In this document: piece after piece, positions 43,606 to 52,282 of the stretch
Numbering within the stretch: the first letter of the stretch is position 1
How the letters are laid out: the number at the start of each line of letters is the position of its first letter
Source of the DNA: Caldicellulosiruptor obsidiansis OB47
GTDB taxonomy: Bacteria > Bacillota > Thermoanaerobacteria > Caldicellulosiruptorales > Caldicellulosiruptoraceae
Length of the DNA: 64,000 nucleotides
Direction of reading: 5' to 3'
Assembly: GCF_000145215.1 (NCBI RefSeq)
Contig: NC_014392.1
Location: forward strand, 861,501 to 925,500
Notes under the pieces: generated by a model
Told to the model about the DNA's origin: nothing
What the model saw: only the letters and a program-made list of their open reading frames with translations
Database searches by the model: none
Program-made: the position numbers and the translations under genes

Positions 43606-45276
43606 ATGTCAAAAAAATTAAAATCATTTGCGTGGTTTATCTGTTTTGTGTTTATTTTTTCAAGTCTTGTTACATTGCCAGGTATAAAATCTGATTCTGT
43701 GAAAGCGGCTTCAAGCAATCAACCAGTAAAAACCCTGACTTTCTTCTATGGAGACTCTAATGCGGATACTCATCCAGATCTATTCAGCACACCTATTGGC
43801 AAAGAGCTTACAAAACTTACAGGTGTAAAGCTTAAAATTGAGTACTTAGCAGGGCAGGATGAGGCAACAAAGATTGGTCTTATGCTTGCATCCGGTGATC
43901 TGCCTGATTTGATTCATGGCCATCAAGAGCATGGGAAGTTGATTGAAGCAGGTGTTTTGGTACCCCTGGATGATTATATCCAAAAATATGGAAAATATTG
44001 CAAACAAATCTACAGCGCAAAGGATTTAAAAAGACTAAGACAGAAGGATGGAAAGATTTATTTCTTATCTCCATACAGAAATGAAATAACACCTGATATA
44101 AAACCTGATGGATTCTGGCTGCCGATTGATCTTCTTGAGAAAGCAAAGTGGCCAAAGGTAAGATATTGGGAGGATTATCAACAGCTAATTAGGGATTATG
44201 TAAAGAAAAATCCAACTATAGATGGAAAACCAACAATAGGATTTACATTTATAACAGAAAGCTGGAGATTCTTTACTTTAGAAAACCCACCTTCATATCT
44301 CATGGGATATCAAAATGATGGTGATGTTATTGTTGATCCGAAGACTTACACTGCAAAAGTTTATTCTACAATGCCTGAATCGAAAAGATATTATAAAGAT
44401 TTGAATAAAATGTGGAAAGAAGGGCTTATTGACAAAGAAGTGTTCGTTCAAAACTATGACACATATCTTTCCAAGATTGCTCAGGGTAGAGTTGTAGGAT
44501 TCTACGACCAGTGGTGGCAATTTGGATATGATGCAGAAGCTTCATTAAAGAATGCAAAGAAATACAATAGAATGCATGTGTCTTTCCCAGTTGTCTACAA
44601 AGGTGTGCAAAGAGCAAAATATCTTGTTATTCAGCCAATCGGTGCAAGAGATGGTATCAGTATAACAAAGAAATGTAAAGATCCTGTTACTGCATTTAAA
44701 TTCCTTGATACTCTGTGTTCTTTAGAAGCTCAAAAACTCATGTACTGGGGAATAAAAGGTGTTGACTACAGTGTAGATAAAAATGGAAAGATGTATTTAA
44801 CAGATAAGCAAAAAGCTCAAAGAGAAGATCCAGCTTATAGAAAGAAACAAGGACTTGGATACTGGTGGGTATTCCCACATGCAGCTTTAAAGTTGCAGGA
44901 TGGAAACTACAGAGAACCTGGATTTGATCCAGAGTATGTATACAAGAACTTCTCACCTGCCGAAAAGAAGGTTCTTGATGCTTACAAAGCAAAATACTTT
45001 ATGCAACCTCCATTTACAGACCCACCAGTTGAGACACCTTATGGTTTTGCTTGGGATATAAACATTCCTGCTGATAAAACACAAGTAACATTGGCGCAGC
45101 AGAAGATGAGCGAGGTAAGAAGAAAGTATCTACCACAGCTTGTAATGGCAAAGAGTGATGCTGATTTTGAAAGAATATGGAACGAGTTTGTCAAAGCGTT
45201 TGAAAAAACAAATTACAAAGTATATGAGCAGTTCAAGACAGAAATGATTCGATGGAGAGTAAAGAATTGGAACTAA
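43606..45276 (+). CDS. Lpl-type ABC transporter solute-binding protein 1
   Basis: A 556-aa extracellular sugar-binding protein with a signal peptide (about residues 1-34, ending VKAAS). No lipobox Cys is seen. The family pattern is PIGKELTKLTGVKLKIEYLAGQDEATKIGLMLASGDLPDLIHG, as in LplA/YtcQ-type proteins that bind oligosaccharides, often xylo- or uronate-containing. It is about 40-50% similar by eye to binding protein 2 at 46608. A terminator follows directly, so it can be made in excess of the permeases. Confidence 0.9.
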   Translation: MSKKLKSFAWFICFVFIFSSLVTLPGIKSDSVKAASSNQPVKTLTFFYGDSNADTHPDLFSTPIGKELTKLTGVKLKIEYLAGQDEATKIGLMLASGDLPDLIHGHQEHGKLIEAGVLVPLDDYIQKYGKYCKQIYSAKDLKRLRQKDGKIYFLSPYRNEITPDIKPDGFWLPIDLLEKAKWPKVRYWEDYQQLIRDYVKKNPTIDGKPTIGFTFITESWRFFTLENPPSYLMGYQNDGDVIVDPKTYTAKVYSTMPESKRYYKDLNKMWKEGLIDKEVFVQNYDTYLSKIAQGRVVGFYDQWWQFGYDAEASLKNAKKYNRMHVSFPVVYKGVQRAKYLVIQPIGARDGISITKKCKDPVTAFKFLDTLCSLEAQKLMYWGIKGVDYSVDKNGKMYLTDKQKAQREDPAYRKKQGLGYWWVFPHAALKLQDGNYREPGFDPEYVYKNFSPAEKKVLDAYKAKYFMQPPFTDPPVETPYGFAWDINIPADKTQVTLAQQKMSEVRRKYLPQLVMAKSDADFERIWNEFVKAFEKTNYKVYEQFKTEMIRWRVKNWN

Positions 45277-45298
45277 ATTTGGAGTAAATTGTGGTATA

Positions 45299-45346
45299 TT
45301 TATAGGGAAGACCTCTTGTTTTAGAGGTTTTCCCTATAAATTTTTT
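45299..45346 (+). terminator. Terminator after solute-binding gene 1
   Basis: TTATAGGGAA-ACCTC pairs with GAGGT-TTCCCTATAA around TTGTTTTA, followed by ATTTTTT. A strong stem 24 nt after the stop codon. Confidence 0.9.
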
Positions 45347-45383
45347 AACCTAAAAAATAGTGCCACAAAGGGGGAGGGTTATT

Positions 45384-46469
45384 TTGGACTTATCTAAATT
45401 TGATGTAAAAAAATTCTGGGAAGAAAATGATTTTTGTCGGTTTAATTTTGACAAAAAAACAAGGATTCCTATACACTTTTGGCTTGACGACCATTTTTTG
45501 TTTGAGCTGGTTGGTTCTTTTTCAACAGTTGATTATTACTCTGACAAATCATACAGGCTTCAGATTCATAAAAAAGCTAATGATATTTTAGAAAGAGAGC
45601 TTGGCAGAAGATTTTATTCAGAAGAAGAACTTGACCCGCCAGAGCCAACAAGGTTTGAGGTTGTGATGGGTTCAAAGGTTGTGATATCAGAAGGTGGAAC
45701 GCCTTGGCTTGAGGCGGCAATTGAAAGTTTAGATGAGGTGAAAAATTTTATAGAAAAGATGGAGAAGATTGACATAAAAAAGGTTATTACACCTGAACTT
45801 TTGAAGGCAAAAGAAGATTACGAAAAGGCGACAGGCAAGAAACTAAGATGGGGGCATATGACAAGAGGACCTGCTACAATTGCAACAAGTTTATTAGGGA
45901 CAACAAATCTTTGTATGCTATTAATGGATGAACCAGACTTAATGGACGAATTTTTTGAGATATTAAAAGAAAAACTTGTAGAATATATAAAAACTTTGAG
46001 AAGTTATTGTGAAGTTGAATATAATGGAATTGCAATTAATGACGATAACTGCTTTTTGTTTTCGCCCAAGCTTTATGAAAGATACTGTGCACCTATTTTG
46101 GATAGTTTGTTTAAAAACTTCGCACCAAGAAAAGAAGATACGCGTTATCAACATTCAGATAGCAATATGCAGCACCTAATTCCTATTTTAAATGAACTTG
46201 GAGTGAACAGCGTTAATTTTGGGCCTGAAATTCACCCTGCCACTATAAGAAAGCTTATGCCCCATGCATTGATTTATGGACAGATGCCACCGTTTGTGTT
46301 GAGAAACGGGAGCGCAGAGAAGATTATTGAATATGTAAAAAGGGACATGCAAGTTTTAAAAGAGGATGGAAACTTTATTGAGACACCTGCAGGTTCAGTT
46401 GCTTCGGGTACTCCTCTTGAAAATATCAAAATATACATGTGGGCTGTTCAAGAATTTGGGAAAATATAG
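45384..46469 (+). CDS. Uroporphyrinogen decarboxylase (UroD)-family protein
   Basis: A 361-aa protein of the UroD/cobalamin-methyltransferase superfamily (COG0407-like), which includes HemE and MtaA-type methyl transferases. Typical parts are WGHMTRGPATIATSLLG, NDDNCFLFSPKLYERYCAPIL and HSDSNMQHLIPILNELGVNSVNFGPE. The zinc site of MtaA-type enzymes (HxC...C) reads HSD here and the distal Cys region reads SVASGTPLENI, so the usual Cys ligands are missing. I choose TTG 45384 because GGGGAGGG lies 6 nt upstream. It sits between two sugar-binding-protein genes; a role with methylglucuronate is speculative. Confidence 0.82.
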   Translation: MDLSKFDVKKFWEENDFCRFNFDKKTRIPIHFWLDDHFLFELVGSFSTVDYYSDKSYRLQIHKKANDILERELGRRFYSEEELDPPEPTRFEVVMGSKVVISEGGTPWLEAAIESLDEVKNFIEKMEKIDIKKVITPELLKAKEDYEKATGKKLRWGHMTRGPATIATSLLGTTNLCMLLMDEPDLMDEFFEILKEKLVEYIKTLRSYCEVEYNGIAINDDNCFLFSPKLYERYCAPILDSLFKNFAPRKEDTRYQHSDSNMQHLIPILNELGVNSVNFGPEIHPATIRKLMPHALIYGQMPPFVLRNGSAEKIIEYVKRDMQVLKEDGNFIETPAGSVASGTPLENIKIYMWAVQEFGKI

Positions 46470-46481
46470 TTTTTTGACATA

Positions 46482-46520
46482 TCAATTTTATGGGGGAAAT
46501 ATGTTAGATTTTAAGGGTTG
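46482..46520 (+). promoter_or_regulatory. Shared upstream element before solute-binding gene 2
   Basis: TCAATTTTATGGGGGAAA, then AGGGTT after 17 nt from the G run, matches the element at 43467. It lies about 90 nt before the start codon of binding protein 2. The similarity covers some 35 positions in otherwise unrelated intergenic DNA. Confidence 0.65.
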
Positions 46521-46607
46521 TTTTTACCTAAATACTATGTAAAATGAACAGTAGAGGATGATAATTGTTCATCCTAAATAAAAGTTCAAGGAGAGGAGGC
46601 GTCAAAA

Positions 46608-48284
46608 TTGAAATTTATAAGAAAAATCTCGATTGTAGTAGTACTTGTTTTCATTATCTCCGCAGTGCTGAGTGGTGTTGCACCTGTATTTTCCCAGAAG
46701 GTTGAAGGTGCATCAAAAAAGGTTGTAACATTTACAATGTTTAGTGCAGATGCAACAGTACAATATCACCCAGATATCTTTAGCACTGCTATTGGTCAGG
46801 AAATCACTAAAAAGACAGGTGTGCGACTTAAAATCGAACACTTTGTAGGAATGGACCAAGCGACAAAAATATCACTTATGCTTGCATCTGGGGATTTGCC
46901 AGACCTTGTTTATGGTAGTGGTGAACATAAACAGTTTATTCAAAACAAAGCATTAGTTCCTCTGGACAATTATATTGAAAAATACGGTCAGTGGACAAAG
47001 AAAGCTTATTCATCTGTTGATTTGAAAAAATTACGTCAAGCAGATGGACACATCTACTTCTTGAGCTACACAAGAGGAGAAGTTTCACCGAGTGCAAGTG
47101 GTGAAGGTTTATACGTAATGATTGATATGTTACAAAAGAACAATTGGCCAAGGTTGAAATACTGGGAAGATTTAGTGCCAATGTTAAGAGATTATGTCAA
47201 GAAATATCCAAAGTATAAAGGTATGCCTGTAATAGGTATGTCAGCAATAACAGAAGGTGCAAGATTTTATGTAATTCAGGATCCTGCAACAGGTCTTAAT
47301 GGTTTAGTTGCAGACACTGTACAGGTTGATCCAAAAACATATAAAGCAAGTTATGATCCTGCAGGAATAGGAATGTATAAAGCATACAAAGCCTTAAATG
47401 CATTGTGGAATGAAGGTTTATTTGACAAAGAAGCTTTTGTGCAAACATATGACCAGTGGGCTGCAAAAGTAGCTCAGGGTAGAGTTGTAACAAGCTGGGG
47501 AAGGTCATGGCATTTTAACAATGCATTTAACACTTTGAGGAAGAACAATGAGGATGACAGGATTCTTGTTCCGTTTGGTATTGTCTTCAAGGGAGTTAAA
47601 AAATCTAGATACGTAATGCTCCAGTCTATAGGAACAAGAGACGGTGTAAGTATTACAAAGAAGTGTAAAGATCCTGCAAGAGCATTCCAGTTTTTAGATC
47701 AATTATTGAACCCTGAGGTTCAAAAGCTTATGTTCTGGGGTATAAAGGGAAGAGATTATCTTGTTGATAAGAAAGGTAAGATGTACAGAACTCAAGCTAT
47801 GATTGAAAAAGCAAGAGATCCTGTTTATCAGAAACAGGAGGGGCTTGGATACTGGAATATCTGGCCAAGATGGCAGCTCAAGTTCCCAGATGGTAACTAT
47901 GTAAAGCCTGAACTTGATCCAGATATTGCTTATATGCAATGGGCACCTGCACAGAAAAAAGTTCTTGAAGCTTATAAGGCAAAGACATTTGTTGAACCAC
48001 CGTTTGCAGATGAACCCGAGTGTCCACCTTGGGGATATGCATGGGAGATTAACGTTCCACCAGAAAAGCAAAAAGAAATACAGGTTCCACTCAATATTGC
48101 AAATGATCTTGCGAGAAAGTATATACCAATGCTTATAATGGCTCCGAAAGGCAAATACGATGAGGTATGGAACAAGTACAAGGCAGAAGTTAGAGCAAAG
48201 ATAAATACAAAGCCAATTGAAGAATTCTATACAGAGCAAATGAGACAGAGAATGGCAGATTGGTACGGAATTAAAGTTAAGTAA
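46608..48284 (+). CDS. Lpl-type ABC transporter solute-binding protein 2
   Basis: A 558-aa extracellular binding protein with a signal peptide (about residues 1-35, VEGAS end). It shares the full-length pattern of binding protein 1: AIGQEITKKTGVRLKIEHFVGMDQATKISLMLASGDLPDLVYG, and SIGTRDGVSITKKCKDPARAFQFLDQLL. The TTG start at 46608 follows GGAGAGGAGGCG. A hairpin terminator separates it from the permeases. The pair may bind different chain lengths or substituents and share the one permease pair. Confidence 0.9.
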   Translation: MKFIRKISIVVVLVFIISAVLSGVAPVFSQKVEGASKKVVTFTMFSADATVQYHPDIFSTAIGQEITKKTGVRLKIEHFVGMDQATKISLMLASGDLPDLVYGSGEHKQFIQNKALVPLDNYIEKYGQWTKKAYSSVDLKKLRQADGHIYFLSYTRGEVSPSASGEGLYVMIDMLQKNNWPRLKYWEDLVPMLRDYVKKYPKYKGMPVIGMSAITEGARFYVIQDPATGLNGLVADTVQVDPKTYKASYDPAGIGMYKAYKALNALWNEGLFDKEAFVQTYDQWAAKVAQGRVVTSWGRSWHFNNAFNTLRKNNEDDRILVPFGIVFKGVKKSRYVMLQSIGTRDGVSITKKCKDPARAFQFLDQLLNPEVQKLMFWGIKGRDYLVDKKGKMYRTQAMIEKARDPVYQKQEGLGYWNIWPRWQLKFPDGNYVKPELDPDIAYMQWAPAQKKVLEAYKAKTFVEPPFADEPECPPWGYAWEINVPPEKQKEIQVPLNIANDLARKYIPMLIMAPKGKYDEVWNKYKAEVRAKINTKPIEEFYTEQMRQRMADWYGIKVK

Positions 48285-48299
48285 TATGGTGCAAAAAAT

Positions 48300-48350
48300 G
48301 GATAAGGGAAGAGGTAGAATAATTGCCTCTTCCCTTATATAAAATTTTTA
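48300..48350 (+). terminator. Terminator between binding protein 2 and permeases
   Basis: ATAAGGGAAGAGG pairs with CCTCTTCCCTTAT, followed by ATAAAATTTTT. The stem is perfect over 13 pairs. As the T run is interrupted, it may be partial and set a high binding-protein to permease ratio. Confidence 0.85.
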
Positions 48351-48422
48351 ATTGTTTAGCATTTGCTTTCTTGGCTACTTACAATATAGAGGCATAAAAG
48401 TTTTCATGAGGAGGTAATTGTT

Positions 48423-49361
48423 TTGGACGCTGTATATTACAATGGGTCGAAAAAAACTTTTTGGCAGAAAGTAAAAGAACAAAAAGAATTAGTTTTCATG
48501 ATATTCCCATTTGTACTATATGTTATCCTGTTTCACTATATACCTCTTTGGTGGTGGGTCATTGCATTTAAAGAATACAGACCTTTCCAGGGTGTTTGGG
48601 GTTCAGAGTGGGTAGGTTTGCAACAGTTTAAAGATTTGTTTAGTGATTCTGGTTTTTGGCTTGCTATGAGAAATACAATTGTTATAAGCTTTTTAAAGCT
48701 TATAACATCCTTTGCGGCAGCTATCTTACTTGCGCTTATGTTAAACGAAGTAAAAAATATGTTTTTTAAAAGAACTATACAAACGATATCGTATCTTCCT
48801 CACTTTGTTTCTTGGGTTGTTGCAGCAAGCATAGTTATAAGTGTACTCGCACCAGAGTCAGGTATATTCAACCAGATATTAATGGCACTCAAGATAATAA
48901 AACAGCCAATTGTTTGGATGGGAGAGGGACATTACTTTTGGTGGATATTAGCTCTCTCGAACGTTTGGAAAGAAACGGGATGGAATGCTATAGTGTATTT
49001 GGCTGCTATGACAAGTATTGATCCAGAACTTTATGATGCTGCAAGTGTGGATGGGTGTGGAAGACTGCAGAAGATAAGATATGTAACACTGCCGGGGATT
49101 GCACCAACAATTAGTATGCTTCTTATTCTCAATGTTGGTTGGCTTTTGAATGCTGGTTTTGAACAGGTTCTTTTGCTCAGAAACCCGCTTGTTCAGGATT
49201 ATTCACAGATTCTTGACACATACGTTCTTGACTATGGTATTACAATGTACAGATATTCATATGCTACAGCTGCTGGTATGTTTAAGAGCGTTGTAAGTAT
49301 TTTGCTTGTGTTGTTTGCAAATAAGGTTGCTGCAAAATTAAATGCATCTACTGTGGTATAG
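48423..49361 (+). CDS. LplB-type sugar ABC permease
   Basis: A 312-aa permease with six membrane segments. FMIFPFVLYVILFHYIPLWWWVIAFKEYRPFQG is the LplB N-terminal signature; the EAA loop reads LYDAASVDGCGRLQKIRYVTLPGIAPT. The TTG start at 48423 follows GAGGAGG. It pairs with the next permease; no ATPase is encoded nearby, as is usual for this family, which shares an MsmK-type ATPase. Confidence 0.93.
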   Translation: MDAVYYNGSKKTFWQKVKEQKELVFMIFPFVLYVILFHYIPLWWWVIAFKEYRPFQGVWGSEWVGLQQFKDLFSDSGFWLAMRNTIVISFLKLITSFAAAILLALMLNEVKNMFFKRTIQTISYLPHFVSWVVAASIVISVLAPESGIFNQILMALKIIKQPIVWMGEGHYFWWILALSNVWKETGWNAIVYLAAMTSIDPELYDAASVDGCGRLQKIRYVTLPGIAPTISMLLILNVGWLLNAGFEQVLLLRNPLVQDYSQILDTYVLDYGITMYRYSYATAAGMFKSVVSILLVLFANKVAAKLNASTVV

Positions 49362-49411
49362 TAAAGTTTTGGCAAGGTTTTCAACCATATAAACAGGAGG
49401 GAATGTTTGAG

Positions 49412-50311
49412 ATGTTTAAGAAAAAAACAGCCGAGGATGTCATTGTTGACTTGGTTGTTTATGTAAGTTTGATTTTTGTTGGTATTGTAACTTTATATCC
49501 TTTTTTGAATGTTCTTGCTGTGTCCTTTAACGATGCTCTTGATACAGTTCGAGGAGGAATTTATATCTGGCCAAGAAAGTGGACTTTGAAGAATTACGAA
49601 ATTATTGTTAGTAATCCACAGATTTATAATGCAGCGTTAATATCTGTTGCAAGAACAGTTCTTGGTACAGTTTTAGGTATAATTTGTACAATGTTTGTTG
49701 CTTATCCTCTTTCAAGAAAAGATTTTGTATTAAGACGACCATTTTCAGCGATAATGGTTTTAACTATGTATTTTGGCGCTGGATTAATTCCTACCTATTT
49801 GTTGTACAGGTCGTTGGGGCTTTTAAATACATTCTGGGTCTATATTGTACCTGCACTGTTAGGAATGTTTAATGTAGTTGTGGTTAGAAGCTATATAGAG
49901 TCACTTCCTTCCAGTTTGATTGAATCTGCAAAGATTGATGGAGCAAGTGAATTTAGAATTTTATGGCAAATAATTTTTCCACTTACATTGCCCGCAATTG
50001 CAACAATAGCACTTTTTATAGGTGTTGGACACTGGAATTCTTGGTTTGATGTTTATATCTTTAACTCACAAAGGCCTGACCTGAGTACTCTTCAGTATGA
50101 GCTTCAAAAAATTCTGGCCTCTGTGAGCATGCAGGTAGGGAGAAACCCTGACTATCAGATGGGGGCAATGGCTGATTCTCAACAGGTTACACCAAACTCA
50201 GTAAGAGCGAGTATGACAATTATTGCAACAGCACCAATTATTATGGTATATCCGTTCTTACAAAGATATTTTGTAAAGGGGCTTACTCTTGGAAGTGTTA
50301 AAGGTGAATAA
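49412..50311 (+). CDS. LplC-type sugar ABC permease
   Basis: A 299-aa permease with six membrane segments. Signatures: LYPFLNVLAVSFNDALDTVRGGIYIWPRKWTLKNYE and the EAA loop LIESAKIDGASEFRILWQIIFPLTLPAIAT. I choose ATG 49412 because the GGAGGG site is too close to the ATG at 49403. It ends in a terminator. Confidence 0.93.
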   Translation: MFKKKTAEDVIVDLVVYVSLIFVGIVTLYPFLNVLAVSFNDALDTVRGGIYIWPRKWTLKNYEIIVSNPQIYNAALISVARTVLGTVLGIICTMFVAYPLSRKDFVLRRPFSAIMVLTMYFGAGLIPTYLLYRSLGLLNTFWVYIVPALLGMFNVVVVRSYIESLPSSLIESAKIDGASEFRILWQIIFPLTLPAIATIALFIGVGHWNSWFDVYIFNSQRPDLSTLQYELQKILASVSMQVGRNPDYQMGAMADSQQVTPNSVRASMTIIATAPIIMVYPFLQRYFVKGLTLGSVKGE

Positions 50312-50322
50312 TTGAGGTTGCG

Positions 50323-50355
50323 AAGTGGGTGATTTTTGCCCACTTTGATTTATTT
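50323..50355 (+). terminator. Terminator after permease 2
   Basis: AAGTGGG (50323-50329) pairs with CCCACTT (50339-50345), followed by TGATTTATTTTT. Short but well placed, 11 nt after the stop codon. Confidence 0.75.
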
Positions 50356-50425
50356 TTATGGGTAAATAAATACAGTTAATATTTTTGTGTATTATGATAT
50401 AATTAAACTATAGGAGACATAAAAC

Positions 50426-52264
50426 TTGTGGTGGAGAGAAGTGCTAAAAAAATTTTTTAAATTCTCAAAAGAAAGGTTGCTTGATAAATTAGATAGTCTT
50501 TCTGTTAGAAGAAAACTATTACTTGTATATACCCTCTGTGTTTTAATCCCCACAATAGTGAGCCATTTTATTTTTACCGTTTTCATCGTAAAGAATCTTC
50601 AGCAGCAAAAAATAAATCAGATAAAAAGTGCCTTTAATATCTTAAATACAAATGTGAAAAGGGTCATTGATGAGGCAATATTGTACTCAAATACATTATA
50701 TACAGATGATTTACTCAATGATATGCTTGACATTGATTACCGCGGTATGGATGATTTTTACTCTAATTATGTTCAGTATCTGAGAAATAGAATATATCAG
50801 GGCAGAAATGTTTATTCCAATATTGCTCGTGTGACAATATATACAAATAATCCTACAATTTTGAATAGTGACGGTTACAAAAAATTACATATTGAGGAAG
50901 TTAACGAATGGTATAATAAACTAATAAATAATCCACAGGGGATAGTTGTAATACCAACCAGCGACAGTGGAGTAAATGGAGAAGAAGGATATGTGTCGTT
51001 AATTAGAAATCTCAATCAATATGAACAAAGGAGCACCGCCACAGGTAACAATAGTAAGTATACCAAAATAGCCAAAATTGACATTTATCTTTCAAGCTTT
51101 TTTAATTCTATAAATTTTGAGGTATTTGGTGGAGAGATTTACTTGCTGGACAACAGCAACAGAATAATTGCAGCGCATACATATAATAGTCTAATCTTTA
51201 CCAAACCATTTATAAAGTTTGAAGAAGGCAAATTTATTCCAAAAGGTTCATATGTATTTGTTAATAATTTAGACATCAATCTTTTAAATGGTTGGAAACT
51301 GGTAGGCGTATTTTCTCGCTCGTATATGATGGGTGAAATATATAAAGCAGTGGAATTTATTTTATTTATTTCAATTTTAAGCTTATTATTTGCTACCTTA
51401 TTAATAAGATTTATAACTTCTTCTATATCAAATAGATTGGAACTTTTAGAGCGACATATACGAAAAGTGAAAAAACAAAATTTTGAGATTTTAACGTGTA
51501 AAGAGGGCAATGATGAGATTGGAAGCCTAATAAGAGAGTTTAATAATATGACAATAAGACTCAAGGAACTAATAGAAAAAGAGATGCTTTCTGAAATCCA
51601 AAAGAAGACGCTTGAAGTAGAAAAAAAGCAGGCGGAGATAAATGCGCTTCAGAGCCAGATAAATCCACATTTTCTTTTCAACACACTGGATTCAATAAGA
51701 ATGCGTTCTGTTTTAAAGAACGAGCTGGAGACTGCTGAAATAATAAAATATTTAACAAGAACCTTAAGAAGGCTAATTTATTGGGGAAATGATATAACCA
51801 CAGTTCAGGAAGAAATAAATTTTGTAGAAGATTTTCTAAAGATCCAACAATACAGATTTGGCGAAAAGCTGGCATATGAAATTTTTGTAGAAGAAGATGC
51901 TAAAAACTGTTTAATTCCAAAGATGACCATTCAGCCACTTGTGGAAAATGCATGTATACATGGAATAGAGGAAAAAGAAGGTAATGGTAGGATAGTGATC
52001 CGAGTTAAGAAAGAGGGTATAAAATTAGTAATAGAGGTTGTTGACAACGGAGTAGGTATGAATGAAAAAAAGCTTGAAGAGCTTTATGCTAATATCAACA
52101 ATCCGTTATATGATAAAAGTATTGGACTTAAAAATGTTTACAGAAGATTAATGCTTTATTATAACAACAATGCTGAGTTTTATATTGAAAGTTCTATCAA
52201 GAAAGGTACCAAGGTTATTATCAAACTTCCTTTAGAATTGCCAGCATTTGTTCATAAAATATGA
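50426..52264 (+). CDS. YesM-type sensor histidine kinase
   Basis: A 612-aa membrane sensor with segments near residues 28-52 and 300-325 enclosing a large extracellular domain. It continues with a HAMP domain (FITSSISNRLELLERHIRKVKKQNFE), a short coiled coil and a His_kinase/HATPase unit. The phospho-accepting His is near residue 415 in QINPHFLFNTLDSIRMRS, and the ATP site is VVDNGVGM plus SIGLKNVYRRL. The TTG start at 50426 with AGGAG is preferred; a GTG at 50441 is possible. It is paired with the next regulator and probably senses xylan-derived sugars bound by the transporter. Confidence 0.93.
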   Translation: MWWREVLKKFFKFSKERLLDKLDSLSVRRKLLLVYTLCVLIPTIVSHFIFTVFIVKNLQQQKINQIKSAFNILNTNVKRVIDEAILYSNTLYTDDLLNDMLDIDYRGMDDFYSNYVQYLRNRIYQGRNVYSNIARVTIYTNNPTILNSDGYKKLHIEEVNEWYNKLINNPQGIVVIPTSDSGVNGEEGYVSLIRNLNQYEQRSTATGNNSKYTKIAKIDIYLSSFFNSINFEVFGGEIYLLDNSNRIIAAHTYNSLIFTKPFIKFEEGKFIPKGSYVFVNNLDINLLNGWKLVGVFSRSYMMGEIYKAVEFILFISILSLLFATLLIRFITSSISNRLELLERHIRKVKKQNFEILTCKEGNDEIGSLIREFNNMTIRLKELIEKEMLSEIQKKTLEVEKKQAEINALQSQINPHFLFNTLDSIRMRSVLKNELETAEIIKYLTRTLRRLIYWGNDITTVQEEINFVEDFLKIQQYRFGEKLAYEIFVEEDAKNCLIPKMTIQPLVENACIHGIEEKEGNGRIVIRVKKEGIKLVIEVVDNGVGMNEKKLEELYANINNPLYDKSIGLKNVYRRLMLYYNNNAEFYIESSIKKGTKVIIKLPLELPAFVHKI

Positions 52265-52282
52265 TGTGAGGGTGTGTAAATT

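Noticed and set aside
47703-48239. A 178-codon minus-strand open frame inside solute-binding gene 2
   Set aside because: It is a shadow frame rich in Phe, Leu and Cys, with no ribosome site or recognisable domain.
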